The notes beneath the pieces are model-generated. The model had not been told where the DNA came from. It ran no database searches and saw only the letters and a program-made list of their open reading frames with translations. Position numbers and translations under genes: made by a program. From Oncomelania hupensis (taxonomy: Eukaryota > Mollusca > Gastropoda > Littorinimorpha > Pomatiopsidae), in NCBI GenBank assembly GCA_036898135.1, contig CM072516.1, positions 17,420,836-17,484,835 on the forward strand: a stretch of DNA of 64,000 nt. The letters are read 5' to 3'. This document shows positions 22,929-34,576 of the stretch, one piece after another (the first letter of the stretch is position 1; each line of letters opens with the position of its first letter).

Positions 22929-25409
22929 AATGGATGAACAGAGATCTGAGTTTTTGTAAATCTTTTAATGAATATCTTTAGTAGAAGTAGTAGCTATATA
23001 TGTATACACACATTATTTGCCTTTTTAGGCCAGAAAAGAGGTTTGTTTTCAGTTTTTTCTGCAAAGAACAGTAGTTTGAAACCTGATGGGATTGATTCCT
23101 TGGAACTTTTTTTTTTTCAAAATTAGTTACAATTTGCAAGCATACTCTTTGTACACCATGTACAGAACTGTATTGCCTATTTTATAATACTTTGTAAATT
23201 GTTTTGTCAAATTGCAACAATTTCATTTCCTTATAATGTGCATTCCGAATGATAGCAGGTTGTTACACAGATAAATGTCGAATTTATTGCTTTCCTTTCC
23301 GTAGTGCGGTTCCATAAATTATAATGTAGTCCAATAAGTCTGGTTTTTGTAGTTGATTTAAAATGAAACAACTTATTTAATTATAAAATTTAAATGATGA
23401 CAACCTAGTGCTAATTTATTGTTTTAGATTTCTCTACTTGTCCCAGGTGCTGGGCCAGGAACAGTAAGAGCCTGTTATCTCCAAAAGAGATTGTGTGGGT
23501 CTGGATGTTTTTGGTTTTTTTAATTTCCAGATTTAAATCAAAGTTGAAAGGGGGGGCGTGATGTACCTTGTTCATGTTGAACTATCTAGATGCTGACGGC
23601 ATTGTATTGTATTTACAGATTTTAATCTAGCATATGTACCTTTTTACATCTGGAAATACTTTGAAATAGTTTGGAACCATAATGCGCCAAAAGTCTGTCT
23701 GTCGGTCAGTCTGTCTTTCCATCGTCAGCCATATGTCAAGAACCACTAAACAGATTTTGACCAAACTTCACATGAACATAGCCTATGTTCATGTCCTGCC
23801 TCCCATGCCATATTTGTTTGCACTACCGCAAAGGTGCACATTGTTTTGTTGGAAATACATTTGAATGGATTGTCATCTTGATTTTTTACTTTTAGAAAAA
23901 CTGATTTGCAGAAGAGATACTCAAAAGTGTAGCTATTGTAACCACTCTGAAATCTGTAGAGAAGTGTGTTGGCCCCATAAAACAACCCCCCCCCTCCCCC
24001 CCCCCCAAGAAAAAAAAGGAAATGAAAAAATAATAATAAAATAAAGAAATAAAATAATTTAAGAACTACATGAAACAATAAATAATATATATAAATTTTT
24101 TTACTGATGTACGTTTTTGTATTTGGGTTAGAGGAAACTTTTTTTTGGTGGGGGGTGGGGTGTGTGTGCTGGTTCTTATTATTGGTAGTAGTCGCAACTC
24201 CGCATTTGTGTGATTTTTGCAACATTTTACTTTTTCTTTTGATGATTTTGAGTTCATTTCTATACTTTTTGTGTATGGTGTCAAGAATTGTACTAATTTG
24301 AAAATGCTGTAAGTGCCCATAGTCACACATGGTGGTGTGTGTGACACGTGTTTCTTAATTATTTACTGCATTGCTGTTACTTGGAATTATTAAATTTGGT
24401 CTACCGACCGAAGTGTTTATTACATCTACTCACTGTGTGTGTGCCTTTCAAAAAAAACTATCTCTCAAAACTTACGACTAAGCAGCGTGAGAAAGAAAAC
24501 AAATATCACACCAAACAGTATAAGTTGTTTTTTAAAAAGGGAGATTATTCACTACTCAACTTCTAAACCTAAAGTTTTAAGATTTTCCACCTTATTTGCC
24601 CACCGCAATGCTTCATAGTAAATAGTAATGCAGTAAAACAATATACACTAAAGACTAGAACTTGATTTCAATTCAAGCTGTATGTATGACCAATGTACAA
24701 CTACAAGAAGTGGAAAGCTGAAAGTGGATTTCTGTTTAAAACTTGTAGGTTATATTTTATGCTAAAACTTTAAAGTAATAATAAAGTAAAACATTACATA
24801 CAATAAAAACATGGCATGAGGAAAACTTGAACAGTAATGCTTATTCCCAAATCTTTTCAAATGTTTGGTACATATCAAGATTTTATTCTCCATAACAACA
24901 CGTGAATATATGCACTTAAAGAATTATAGATGTGACTAGAAACAAGCACCATCAGTATTGGACAAAGGCAACAAGAATATACGCACACACTGGATATGTG
25001 TAAATGGCAAATGATTGCACCCTCTCTTTCTCCCGATACTCGCACTACTAGTACTCCATTTGAAAAATAAAACCACACAAACAAACGAGTGACAGCACTG
25101 AACAACTGTTCAATAGTGTAGTGAAAAAAATATGTCTGTTCACAAAGTTCTGCAAACAAAAGCAATGTGACTATGAAATGTACAGGAAAGAAACTTGGGC
25201 ATATCAAAACAAAAATTAGTAACATTCTAAATTACAATATTTATAAATAAGATTAAGAGCTAGTTTCCTTCTGTGATAAAATTTAAGGACACTGCACATG
25301 CAGCTGATGCCATTTGTTTCATGTTGTAAGGGATTAGGGCAATTATTAGTCTGTCCGCCTGCCTCTTAGTCTTACCTGTACTGTTCTATGAAAACAAGAA
25401 GATATCATC
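22929..25409. other. Intergenic region between convergent transposon genes
   Basis: AT-rich, with a poly-C run at 23986-24006. A dispersed repeat (family H: CTGTCTGTCGGTCAGTCTGT, then AGATTTTGACCAAACTTCAC) at 23683-23870 is also found at 43451-43700. Its open frames are short and unlike known proteins. It presumably holds the 3' UTRs of both genes. Confidence 0.5.
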
Positions 25410-26746
25410 TTATGCAAAACGACTGACAATTGTTTTCCTGAAATTGCATAAGTAAAAACAGACAGTGATGATCTGAGTAGCCAGTTTTGTCTCAAGCACA
25501 CCAAGGTGGCTATGACAGATTCTGAACACTTTAGCCATTCCAATGACTCTTTCCACATGGACACGCTTACTTGCTATTTTTCTATCATTGTGTCGAGTGG
25601 CAGGGCTCAGCCTATTCTTCTTTTTGAAGAAGGCAGGGATGTTAATGCTGACATCTCTAACAGCAAAAATATCTTGCACATTAAAACCTTTATCAGCCAT
25701 GATTGAATCCTTTGGTGCACATAGGGTTGTCAGTGCAGAACGTTCCACTACCTGCCTATCACTAGCTGAACCACCAAAAGCATCAGACACAAATGATGTC
25801 AGGCCACCCGGGGTCACACCAATAAGCACTTTCATGGTGTTACCATGCTTGTAGCTTGAAAAAGATGCTTTCTGGGCTCTGGGGTTTGAAGGATGCTTTA
25901 CACGGATTTCAGTAGCATCCACAATGACCCTAGTTGAGGGAAATTTCTTTTTAAAATCAATAGGACAATGGTATGAGACAAGGTTCCTTTGTGGCCACCA
26001 ATCCACTTCCTTCCACTGGAAGTAACAGAAGTTTATCCATGTAACAAAAACATTTTGAACTGTGAATTCAGACACCTTAAACATCCTTGCCAACTCAAAA
26101 TGTGTGTAGTGCCGTCTCAGTTTGACAAGCATCAATAAGAACTGATTCAATGGGGTCAAAACATGGCATGATTCACTATATGCATAGTTCAAATGATTAA
26201 CATTTTTACCCAGTGACCAAAAGGCATGCATAAACACATCAAATGTGTCCAATCCAGTATAAAACTGAACAAGCGTATCAGACATTTGTATTCTATCAAC
26301 GCATACATACGGCATCTCATTCATTTGATCACATTTACAGGTGCTACTATTAACACCCACATTTTGATCAATTCTAACATCTGCAAGATTATCATCAGCA
26401 ATTATACCAAACTCATTTCCAATCAAATCACAGCTTTGTGCAAGTGGAACATCTACATCTATCAGTTCTGGCTCTCCCTCACCACACATTGTCTCAACAG
26501 TTGTGTCTTCACAGATGGGAATTTCTATTTCAGTAAACACTCTTTTCTGTTCTCTCTCTGTGTCTTTCTGAGTCTGTTTTTCTGCTGCTTGGTCTGCCCA
26601 CTGTTTAGCAAGTGATGTCTGCTCACCTTGTACACGCTCTAACTGTCGCAGAGTCCGTCTTGACTGACATTCTGTGTCGATTTTAGTCCACTGAAATACA
26701 CTGGGAACTGCATCTTTTTTCAAGAACTTGCGCACCCTCTTTGAGC
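25410..26746 (-). CDS. THAP-DDE transposase, exon 2 (HTH and DDE domains)
   Basis: Main exon of a 509-aa transposase. It begins after an acceptor reading GTTGCAG on the minus strand (26747-26753). Residues about 73-84 carry KDAVPSVFQW, typical of the linker after a THAP domain. A charged, coiled-coil-prone stretch follows (about 90-135). A helix-turn-helix lies at about 263-305 (LRRHYTHFELARMFKVSEFT). The DDE_4-type catalytic domain has D341 (VIVDATE), D416 (MADKGF) and E463 (HVERVIG). All three acidic residues are present. Families with this fold cut and rejoin DNA by transesterification at terminal inverted repeats. HARBI1-like proteins share the DDE domain, but the THAP domain and the linked YqaJ gene favour ISL2EU. 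Confidence 0.88.
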
Positions 26747-27206
26747 CTGCAACATAAAGGAGTAACACATTTGGTTTGGTTATTACCAATATGAAGCAAA
26801 CTTTGTATGACTAATGGCATACTGTTAAATCTATTTGGTAGCATATCCAAAATATGGTTTTCCTTTTGGTGATCACCACATCAATTTTGGTGTCTGGTTA
26901 TATAAACAGAAAATAATAATGCCTTGTAACCAACTACTAGAACACATTGCGCCAACGGTCTTAATCAGTGGTAGGCCTACCATTGTATTTGATAGCAGCC
27001 TAGTACTAGCAGGCATGATTCATTGGGAGTCAGCAGTAGTTGTAGTAGTAGGCCTACTTGGCAGCCTAGTAGTAGTAGTACAAGGCATGGTAGGATCACT
27101 TCCAAGTTGTTGGCATATTGCACAGAAAAGTAGAACCTACGTTGTTAAATGCGGTTTTTTTTTGGTTGTTTTTTTTAATGGACGAAACATATATAGATCT
27201 ACTAAC
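26747..27206 (-). other. Intron of the transposase gene
   Basis: 460 bp, GT (complement of 27205-27206) to AG (complement of 26747-26748). It contains two TAGGCCTA palindromes. Confidence 0.8.
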
Positions 27207-27399
27207 CTTCTTGTGTGTTTGGTGACTGATGGTAATCGGATTCCAAGAAGTGTTTTCGACAAACAATACTGTGCGGCGTCGGCTCAAACTTGTCGCGCCT
27301 GATAGCGACTAGCCATCTTTTTCGTCGATTTGTGTCCTTCGGAAAAAGGTGTCCCGATCTATTCGAGCAATATGGTACACAGCAACCGCCGTTTGGCAT
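27207..27399 (-). CDS. THAP-DDE transposase, exon 1 (THAP zinc finger)
   Basis: 64 codons plus one base, from ATG (27399-27397) to the donor AAG|GTTAGT. It encodes a THAP-type C2CH zinc finger: MPNGGCCVPYCSNRSGHLFP, then RRKRWLVAIRR, then HSIVCRKHF. THAP domains bind transposon ends or promoters sequence-specifically (known). Phase 1 joining to exon 2 gives ...NTQEG-SKRVRKF. The leader was split by an RTE insertion 53 bp upstream of the ATG, which probably disturbs its promoter. Confidence 0.87.
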
Positions 27400-27451
27400 G
27401 ATTTAAATTGTTTAAAACTGAGGAAAGTACGACCAACTGATTCAACACGTT

Positions 27452-27465
27452 ATGTGTGTTGTTTA
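27452..27465 (+). repeat. Target-site duplication of the RTE insertion, left
   Basis: ATGTGTGTTGTTTA repeats exactly at 28588-28601. Confidence 0.92.
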
Positions 27466-28587
27466 CACATGTCTGTTCATAGACTTCAAGAAGGCGTTTG
27501 ACCGAGTCTGGCATGCAGCTCTATGGGCAACAATGAAAGTGTACAACATCAGCCCTAAAATTATTGAAGTCATCAAAAGCCTGTATGACAAGGCTACCAG
27601 TGCAGTCCTCCACAACAGAGCCATCGGGAATTGGTTCAGAACAACAATCGGTGTGCGTCAAGGATGCCTACTCTCTCCAACACTCTTCAACATCTTCCTA
27701 GAGCGCATCATGTCGGATGCTCTTGCAGACCATGAAGGCACAGTCAGCATAGGGGGTAGAGCAATCTCCAATCTTCGTTTTGCAGATGACATTGATGGAT
27801 TGGCTGGAGAGGAACAAGAACTTGAAAAGCTGGTACAGAGGCTTGACACCACCTCCAAAGCCTATGGAATGGAAATAAGTGCAGAGAAGACCAAAATGAT
27901 GACCAACAACACCAATGGCATCAATACGGACATCAAAGTCCAAGGCCAATCCCTCGACACAGTGCATAGCTTCAAATATTTAGGAGCCATTGTATCAGAC
28001 AATGGGTCCCGACAGGAAGTCCTCTCCAGGATCGCACAAACAACTGCTGCCCTGACAAGGTTGAAGCCCATTTGGAAAGACAGGACCATCAGTCTACATT
28101 CCAAAGTAAGACTGCTGCGCTCCCTTGTCATCTCCATCTTCCTATATGCTTGCGAAGCATGGACCCTCACAGCAGATCTCCAACGAAGAATACAAAGCAT
28201 GGAGATGAGGTGCTACAGAAGACTTCTGGGCATTTCCTATACCCAACACATCACCAACGACGAAGTCCGACAGACCATCACACAAGCCATTGGACAACAC
28301 GATGACCTGCTAACAGTGGTGAAGAAACGGAAACTTCGGTGGTATGGCCACGTCACCAGATCATCAGGCCTTGCAAAGACTATTCTGCAAGGCACAGTGC
28401 AAGGAGGTAGAAGAAGAGGGAGACCGAAAAAGAGGTGGGAGGACAACATTCGAGAATGGACTGGTTTGACACTGAGCGAAGCCATCAGGGCTGCTGAGGA
28501 CAGAGAAAGATGGAGTATGCTGGTTAAACGATCATCTGTGGTGCCCCTACGACCTTCGGGTTACGGGACAGGATAGGATAGGATAGG
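27466..28587 (+). mobile_element. 5'-truncated RTE-clade LINE with intact partial RT
   Basis: An open frame runs from about 27476 to 28576: FIDFKKAFDRVW, GVRQGCLLSPTLFN, LRFADDIDGL (catalytic box), FKYLGAIVSD, then the RTE C-terminus KLRWYGHV and GRRRGRPKKRWEDNIREW. It ends after GYGTG and a (GGATA)n tail. It is truncated just before RT motif A. Target duplications of 14 bp bound it. Its frame is undamaged, so it is a recent copy and the best reference for the family in this window. Confidence 0.93.
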
Positions 28588-28623
28588 ATGTGTGTTGTTT
28601 ATTCCGGAAGCGTAGCCTCAAGT

Positions 28624-28673
28624 CCCTATTACAGACAGAGCCCCCTAGCGAGAGCGCTGAGTACTATTCCAGC
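28624..28673 (-). repeat. Right terminal inverted repeat
   Basis: Its reverse complement begins GCTGGAATAGTA and ends CTGTAATAGGG, matching the left terminus at 36 of 50 positions. It is followed by TA (28674-28675). Confidence 0.8.
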
Positions 28674-28675
28674 TA

Positions 28676-29124
28676 AGTCGACCATTTACGCTAGCTCTGA
28701 TAGTCTTTGGCGCACTGTGCGGCGGCGTCCTTATCTTGTCGTTCCTGCCCTTTGCGGAGCCAAGAAGGTTGGATGCCAACATGACTGAGTATAAGAGCCC
28801 ATTACGATCCCAAGACAACTTAGTGTAACAGCCAAGGGAGATTTCAGCCACCGACTACTCGCTCAGCTTCTGACACTCTGTATAGGTATTTTTATGGGGG
28901 ACTGAACGGGAAACCAAGGTCACCCGACTATTGAGAAGTGGGTCAGAGTGTGCGTGTGTGTGGGTGGCCCGGTGTGTGTGTTTGTGCGTGCATGCGTGCG
29001 TGCAAATGACTGTATGCGTGTATATGTGAACGTCTGCCTGCGTGTGTATATCTATATACATGACCGGCATAAAATGCCGAGATGGTGGTAAAACACCAGA
29101 TGTTCGTTTTATGTTCTGGAGTAA

Positions 29125-29125
<1 letters not shown>
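28676..29125. other. No recognisable gene
   Basis: Unique-looking sequence with impure TG repeats at 28945-29050. Confidence 0.45.
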
Positions 29126-29129
<4 letters not shown>

Positions 29130-29200
<71 letters not shown>

Positions 29201-32200
29201 GATGCTATCACGCGCTTTCCTTCAGTCGAACTCAAAGAGCGGCGATCTCTTCACATCGCTATTACAGAAAACGGAAGTGAAAACAAATTTTATCAGAGTA
29301 GCCGGAACAAAACCCCTCGTTGTCCTGAAATAGTATCCTACCTAAGTGTGGTGAAGTTGGTCCTATACGAGGGTCCTGAAATAGTATCCTACCTAAGTGT
29401 GGTGAAGTTGGTCCTATACGAGGGTCCTGAAATAGTATCCTACCTAAGTCTGGTGAAGTTGGTCCTATACGAGGGTCCTGAAATAGTATCCTACCTAAGT
29501 CTGGTGAAGTTGGTCCTATACGAGGGTCCTGAAATAGTATCCTACCTAAGTGTGGTGAAGTTGGTCCTATACGAGGGTCCTGAAATAGTATCCTACCTAA
29601 GTGTGGTGAAGTTGGTCCTATACGAGGGTCCTGAAATAGTATCCTACCTAAGTGTGGTGAAGTTGGTCCTATACGAGGGTCCTGAAATAGTATCCTACCT
29701 AAGTGTGGTGAAGTTGGTCCTATACGAGGGTCCTGAAATAGTATCCTACCTAAGTGTGGTGAAGTTGGTCCTATACGAGGGTCCTGAAATAGTATCCTAC
29801 CTAAGTGTGGTGAAGTTGGTCCTATAAGAGGGTCCTGAAATAGTATCCTACCTAAGTGTGGTGAAGTTGGTCCTATACGAGGGTCCTGAAATAGTGTCCT
29901 ACCTAAGTGTGGTGAAGTTGGTCCTATACGAGGGTCCTGAAATAGTATCCTACCTAAGTGTGGTGAAGTTGGTCCTATACGAGGGTCCTGAAATAGTATC
30001 CTACCTAAGTGTGGTGAAGTTGGTCCTATACGAGGGTCCTGAAATAGTCTCCTACCTAAGTGTGGTGAAGTTGGTCCTATACGAGGGTCCTGAAATAGTC
30101 TCCTACCTAAGTGTGGTGAAGTTGGTCCTATACGAGGGTCCTGAAATAGTCTCCTACCTAAGTGTGGTGAAGTTGGTCCTATACGAGGGTCCTGAAATAG
30201 TCTCCTACCTAAGTGTGGTGAAGTTGGTCCTATACGAGGGTCCTGAAATAGTCTCCTACCTAAGTGTGGTGAAGTTGGTCCTATACGAGGGTCCTGAAAT
30301 AGTCTCCTACCTAAGTGTGGTGAAGTTGGTCCTATACGAGGGTCCTGAAATAGTCTCCTACCTAAGTGTGGTGAAGTTGGTCCTATACGAGGGTCCTGAA
30401 ATAGTATCCTACCTAAGTGTGGTGAAGTTGGTCCTATACGAGGGTCCTGAAATAGTATCCTACCTAAGTGTGGTGAAGTTGGTCCTAAACGAGGGTCCTG
30501 AAATAGTATCCTACCTAAGTGTGGTGAAGTTGGTCCTATACGAGGGTCCTGAAATAGTATCCTACCTAAGTGTGGTGAAGTTGGTCCTATACGAGGGTCC
30601 TGAAATAGTATCCTACCTAAGTGTGGTGAAGTTGGTCCTAAACGAGGGTCCTGAAATAGTATCCTACCTAAGTGTGGTGAAGTTGGTCCTATACCAGGGT
30701 CCTGAAATAGTATCCTACCTAAGTGTGGTGAAGTTGGTCCTATACGAGGGTCCTGAAATAGTATCCTACCTAAGTGTGGTGAAGTTGGTCCTATACGAGG
30801 GTCCTGAAATAGTATCCTACCTAAGTGTGGTGAAGTTGGTCCTATACGAGGGTCCTGAAATAGTATCCTACCTAAGTGTGGTGAAGTTGGTCCTATACGA
30901 GGGTCCTGAAATAGTATCCTACCTAAGTGTGGTGAAATTGGTCCTATACGAGGGTCCTGAAATAGTATCCTACCTAAGTGTGGTGAAGTTGGTCCTATAC
31001 GAGGGTCCTGAAATAGTATCCTACCTAAGTGTGGTGAAGTTGGTCCTATACGAGGGTCCTGAAATAGTATCCTACCTAAGTGTGGTGAAGTTGGTCCTAT
31101 ACGAGGGTCCTGAAATAGTCTCCTACCTAAGTGTGGTGAAGTTGGTCCTATACGAGGGTCCTGAAATAGTATCCTACCTAAATGTGGTGAAGTTGGTCCT
31201 ATACGAGGGTCCTGAAATAGTATCCTACCTAAGTGTGGTGAAGTTGGTCCTATACGAGGGTCCTGAAATAGTATCCTACCTAAGTGTGGTGAAGTTGGTC
31301 CTATACGAGGGTCCTGAAATAGTATCCTACCTAAGTGTGGTGAAGTTGGTCCTATACGAGGGTCCTGAAATAGTATCCTACCTAAGTGTGGTGAAGTTGG
31401 TCCTATACGAGGGTCCTGAAATAGTATCCTACCTAAGTGTGGTGAAGTTGGTCCTATACGAGGGTCCTGAAATAGTATCCTACCTAAGTGTGGTGAAGTT
31501 GGTCCTATACGAGGGTCCTGAAATAGTATCCTACCTAAGTGTGGTGAAGTTGGTCCTATACGAAGGTCCTGAAATAGTATCCTACCTAAGTGTGGTGAAG
31601 TTGGTCCTATACGAGGGTCCTGAAATAGTATCCTACCTAAGTGTGGTGAAGTTGGTCCTATACGAGGGTCCTGAAATAGTATCCTACCTAAGTGTGGTGA
31701 AGTTGGTCCTATACGAGGGTCCTGAAATAGTATCCTACCTAAGTGTGGTGAAGTTGGTCCTATACGAGGGTCCTGAAATAGTATCCTACCTAAGTGTGGT
31801 GAAGTTGGTCCTATACGAGGGTCCTGAAATAGTATCCTACCTAAGTGTGGTGAAGTTGGTCCTATACGAGGGTCCTGAAATAGTATCCTACCTAAGTGTG
31901 GTGAAGTTGGTCCTATACGAGGGTCCTGAAATAGTATCCTACCTAAGTGTGGTGAAGTTGGTCCTATACGAGGGTCCTGAAATAGTATCCTACCTAAGTG
32001 TGGTGAAGTTGGTCCTATACGAGGGTCCTGAAATAGTATCCTACCTAAGTGTGGTGAAGTTGGTCCTAAACGAGGGTCCTGAAATAGTATCCTACCTAAG
32101 TGTGGTGAAGTTGGTCCTATACGAGGGTCCTGAAATAGTATCCTACCTAAGTGTGGTGAAGTTGGTCCTATACGAGGGTCCTGAAATAATATCCTACCTA

Positions 32201-32505
32201 AGTGTGGTGAAGTTGGTCCTATACGAGGGTCCTGAAATAATATCCTACCTAAGTGTGGTGAAGTTGGTCCTATACGAGGGTCCTGAAATAGTATTCTACC
32301 TAAGTGTGGTGAAGTTGGTCCTATACGAGGGTCCTGAAATAGTATCCTACCTAAGTGTGGTGAAGTTGGTCCTATACGAGGGTCCTGAAATAGTATCCTA
32401 CGTAAGTGTGGTGAAGTTGGTCCTATACGAGGGTCCGAACCTGCGATCATTGGCATTGGAAACCAGCACCCTATCAACAGTGCTACCAGGCCGCCCACAA
32501 ATCTG
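29130..32505 (-). mobile_element. Family B SINE with hugely expanded internal 51-bp segment
   Basis: On the minus strand a tRNA-like head has an A-box-like TGGTAGCACTGTTGATAGGG (32488-32469) and a B-box-like GGTTCGGACCC (32441-32431). It is followed by the 51-bp array and then by the family B 3' end (TAATAGCGAT, GATCGCCGCTCTTTGAG, GTGATAGCATCC) and an (ATT)n tail (29198-29130). The ordinary copy at about 49995-50283 has the same order of parts with one copy of the segment. Confidence 0.75.
29324..32437. repeat. 51-bp minisatellite, about 61 units
   Basis: The unit begins CCTGAAATAGTATCCTACCT and ends TCCTATACGAGGGT. Units are nearly identical. Variants include AGTCTCC for AGTATCC, clustered at about 30049-30370, and AAACG for ATACG. 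The period is 17 codons without stops in several frames, so + reads (GPEIVSYLSVVKLVLYE)n and - reads (DPRIGPTSPHLGRILFQ)n over 900-1300 aa. These are not genes. One unit (29826) has a stop on +. Confidence 0.97.
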
Positions 32506-32534
32506 CACGTTGAAATCTTCCAGCGCCGACAAGT

Positions 32535-32535
32535 C

Positions 32536-32580
<45 letters not shown>

Positions 32581-32827
32581 GTCATCGTCATCTTCATCAT
32601 CGTCGTCGTCGTCGTCATCTTCATCATTGTCGTAGTCATCATCATCATCGTAGTCGTCGTCATCGTAGTCATCATCATCATCATCGTCGTAGTCATCATC
32701 GTCATTGTAGTCTTCGTAGTCATCATCATCATCATCATCATCATCTTCGTCGTCTTCGTAGTCATCATCATCATCATCGTCGTCATAGTCGTCGTCGTCA
32801 TCATCATAACCATCATCATCATCGTCG

Positions 32828-32864
<37 letters not shown>

Positions 32865-32917
32865 TATTATTATCATCGTCATCGTCTTCGTAGCCATCAT
32901 CATCATCGTCGTAGTAG

Positions 32918-32973
<56 letters not shown>

Positions 32974-33065
32974 TTCTTCTTCTTCTTCTTCTTCTTCTTC
33001 TTCTTCTTCTTCTTCTTCTTGTTGTTGTTGTTGTTCTTCTTCTTCTTCTTCTTCTTCTTCTTAGT
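32535..33065. repeat. Triplet microsatellite block (TCA, TCG, TTC, TTG)
   Basis: (TCA)n with CGT/AGT interruptions runs to about 32970, then (TTC)n and (TTG)n. It encodes poly-Met/Thr/Lys frames with no biological meaning. 33066-33750 is AT-rich with nothing recognisable. Confidence 0.95.
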
Positions 33066-33754
33066 CTTCTTCTTCGTGGTTTGAAAATAAATGTATTCAA
33101 CAAAGCAGACAATAATACAAGGCCAAACATCAGGGCGCACAGAAGAACGAGGTTTAAATGAGTGCTACAAGTAATAAATAATGTATCAAAAAAATCATTG
33201 GCAAACGACAGCAAACAACAATCAAAACATAGATATAAATGCAAGAAACAAAAAAAACTAAACAAAAAGAAATAAATACAAAATTTAATTTAAAAAAAAG
33301 AATTAGAATTGAATAGAACAATAATGGCAAACACAAAAGTCTGTGAAGTTATGATTTCTTCTCCTTCATCTTCTCCTCCTCCTCCTCCTCCTTGCTGACA
33401 TTATGTATACGCCGTTGATTTTAATTAATTTATTTATTTTAATTCATTAATTAATTAATGTTGTATTAGTTATCTAATTATTTATTTACTTAATTATTTA
33501 TTTATTTAATGTTACGTCTATTTACATCTTTCATTTTAGACACATACTTCGTTGACACGAAGAATAAAGTCCACACCTGCGAGAAGCGCACGTCGTCAGT
33601 CAGACTTGGTATCATACAAGACGTCTAAGCTGTTGTGTTGTTAGTTTACATCAGATAATGGGTGTTTCTCGGCAGGAGGGGAAGGCCAATTTGGCTCCAC
33701 ATTTAGCACTTTTCCTTCTTCTTCTCTCCATGTAGATGTCATAAATCTAGTGCA

Positions 33755-33910
33755 TGAGAGAGAGAGAGAGAAAGAGAGTGAGAGAGAGAGGGAGAGAGAG
33801 AGATGTGTCAAATTATATTGGTGTGCGTGCGCGCATATTATGTGTGTATGTGTGTGTGTGTATGTGTGATGCATGTATGTGTGTGATCATGTGTGTGTGT
33901 TGTGTGTGCA
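33755..33910. repeat. (AG)n and (TG)n microsatellite
   Basis: Impure AG at 33755-33802 and TG at 33842-33910. A (CA)n tract follows at 34117-34172. Confidence 0.9.
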
Positions 33911-34239
33911 CTCGCAATGTGAAGCCTCCGATTTGTAAAATTTTCTTAAGTGGATTTCTTTGGTTCTTTCATATTTCTTTTTTTTTTTTTAAATTTAATT
34001 TCTATTTTTTACAATTTTATTTTCCTAAAGTACGAGCGAACTGACATTTTCTTTTTGTTTGCGATAAATTAGCTTTGCGACAGAAAAATAAAAATAATAT
34101 CAATAAAATGAAAGATCCACACACGCACACACACACACGCACACCTACACACACACCCACACACACACACATCTTAAAAGGACCCAAAATAACACATTTC
34201 ATCGTCACAGATCCTTTTATAACTCACACTGATCCAATA

Positions 34240-34570
34240 TATCCTATCCTATCCTATCCTATAACTCGGAAGTCGTTGGTTAACCACAGATGATCGTATA
34301 ACCTGAATTACTCCAAAAAAAATATATTATTTTTTTTCGTCCTCAGCAGTCCTCATGGCTTCACTCAGTGTCAAGCCAGTCCATTCTCGAATGTTGTCTT
34401 CCCATCTCTTTTTCTGTCTCCCTCTTCTTCTGCCTCCTTGCGCCGTGCCTTTTAGAATAGTCTTTGAAAGACCTGATTCTCTGTTGATGTGGCCATACCA
34501 TCGGAGTTTTTACCACTGTGAGCATGTCATTGTGTTGTCCAAGGGCTTGTGTGATGGTCTGTCGGACTTC
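34240..34570 (-). mobile_element. RTE 3'-end fragment
   Basis: (ATCCT)n tail at about 34238-34262, then minus-strand remnants of KKRWEDNIREWTGLTLSEA and KLRWYGHV. It ends abruptly at 34570 beside a SINE. Confidence 0.8.
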
Positions 34571-34576
34571 GTTCGT

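Larger units (their letters stand above)
16290..28673. mobile_element. Composite ISL2EU/IS4EU-like DNA transposon with two nested retrotransposons
   Basis: The unit is bounded by matching 50-bp termini (16290-16339 and the complement of 28624-28673) with TA outside each end (16288-16289 and 28674-28675). It encloses a SAP-SWIM-YqaJ nuclease gene on + and a THAP-DDE transposase gene on -, arranged convergently and each spliced once. Removing the LINE (16613-20809) and the RTE copy (27466-28601) leaves about 7.05 kb. From memory, the ISL2EU superfamily pairs a THAP/DDE transposase with a YqaJ-type nuclease, which fits. Both genes keep their catalytic residues. The termini have diverged and the transposase leader is split, so present mobility is uncertain. 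Confidence 0.8.

Noticed and set aside
25410..26789. Host HARBI1 gene
   Set aside because: DDE domain is similar, but the THAP exon, linked YqaJ gene and flanking inverted repeats mark it as a transposon gene.
29262..33140. 1292-aa minus-strand and 925-aa plus-strand reading frames
   Set aside because: They consist of a 17-codon minisatellite and triplet repeats. The same DNA is open on both strands and no unit has domain features.
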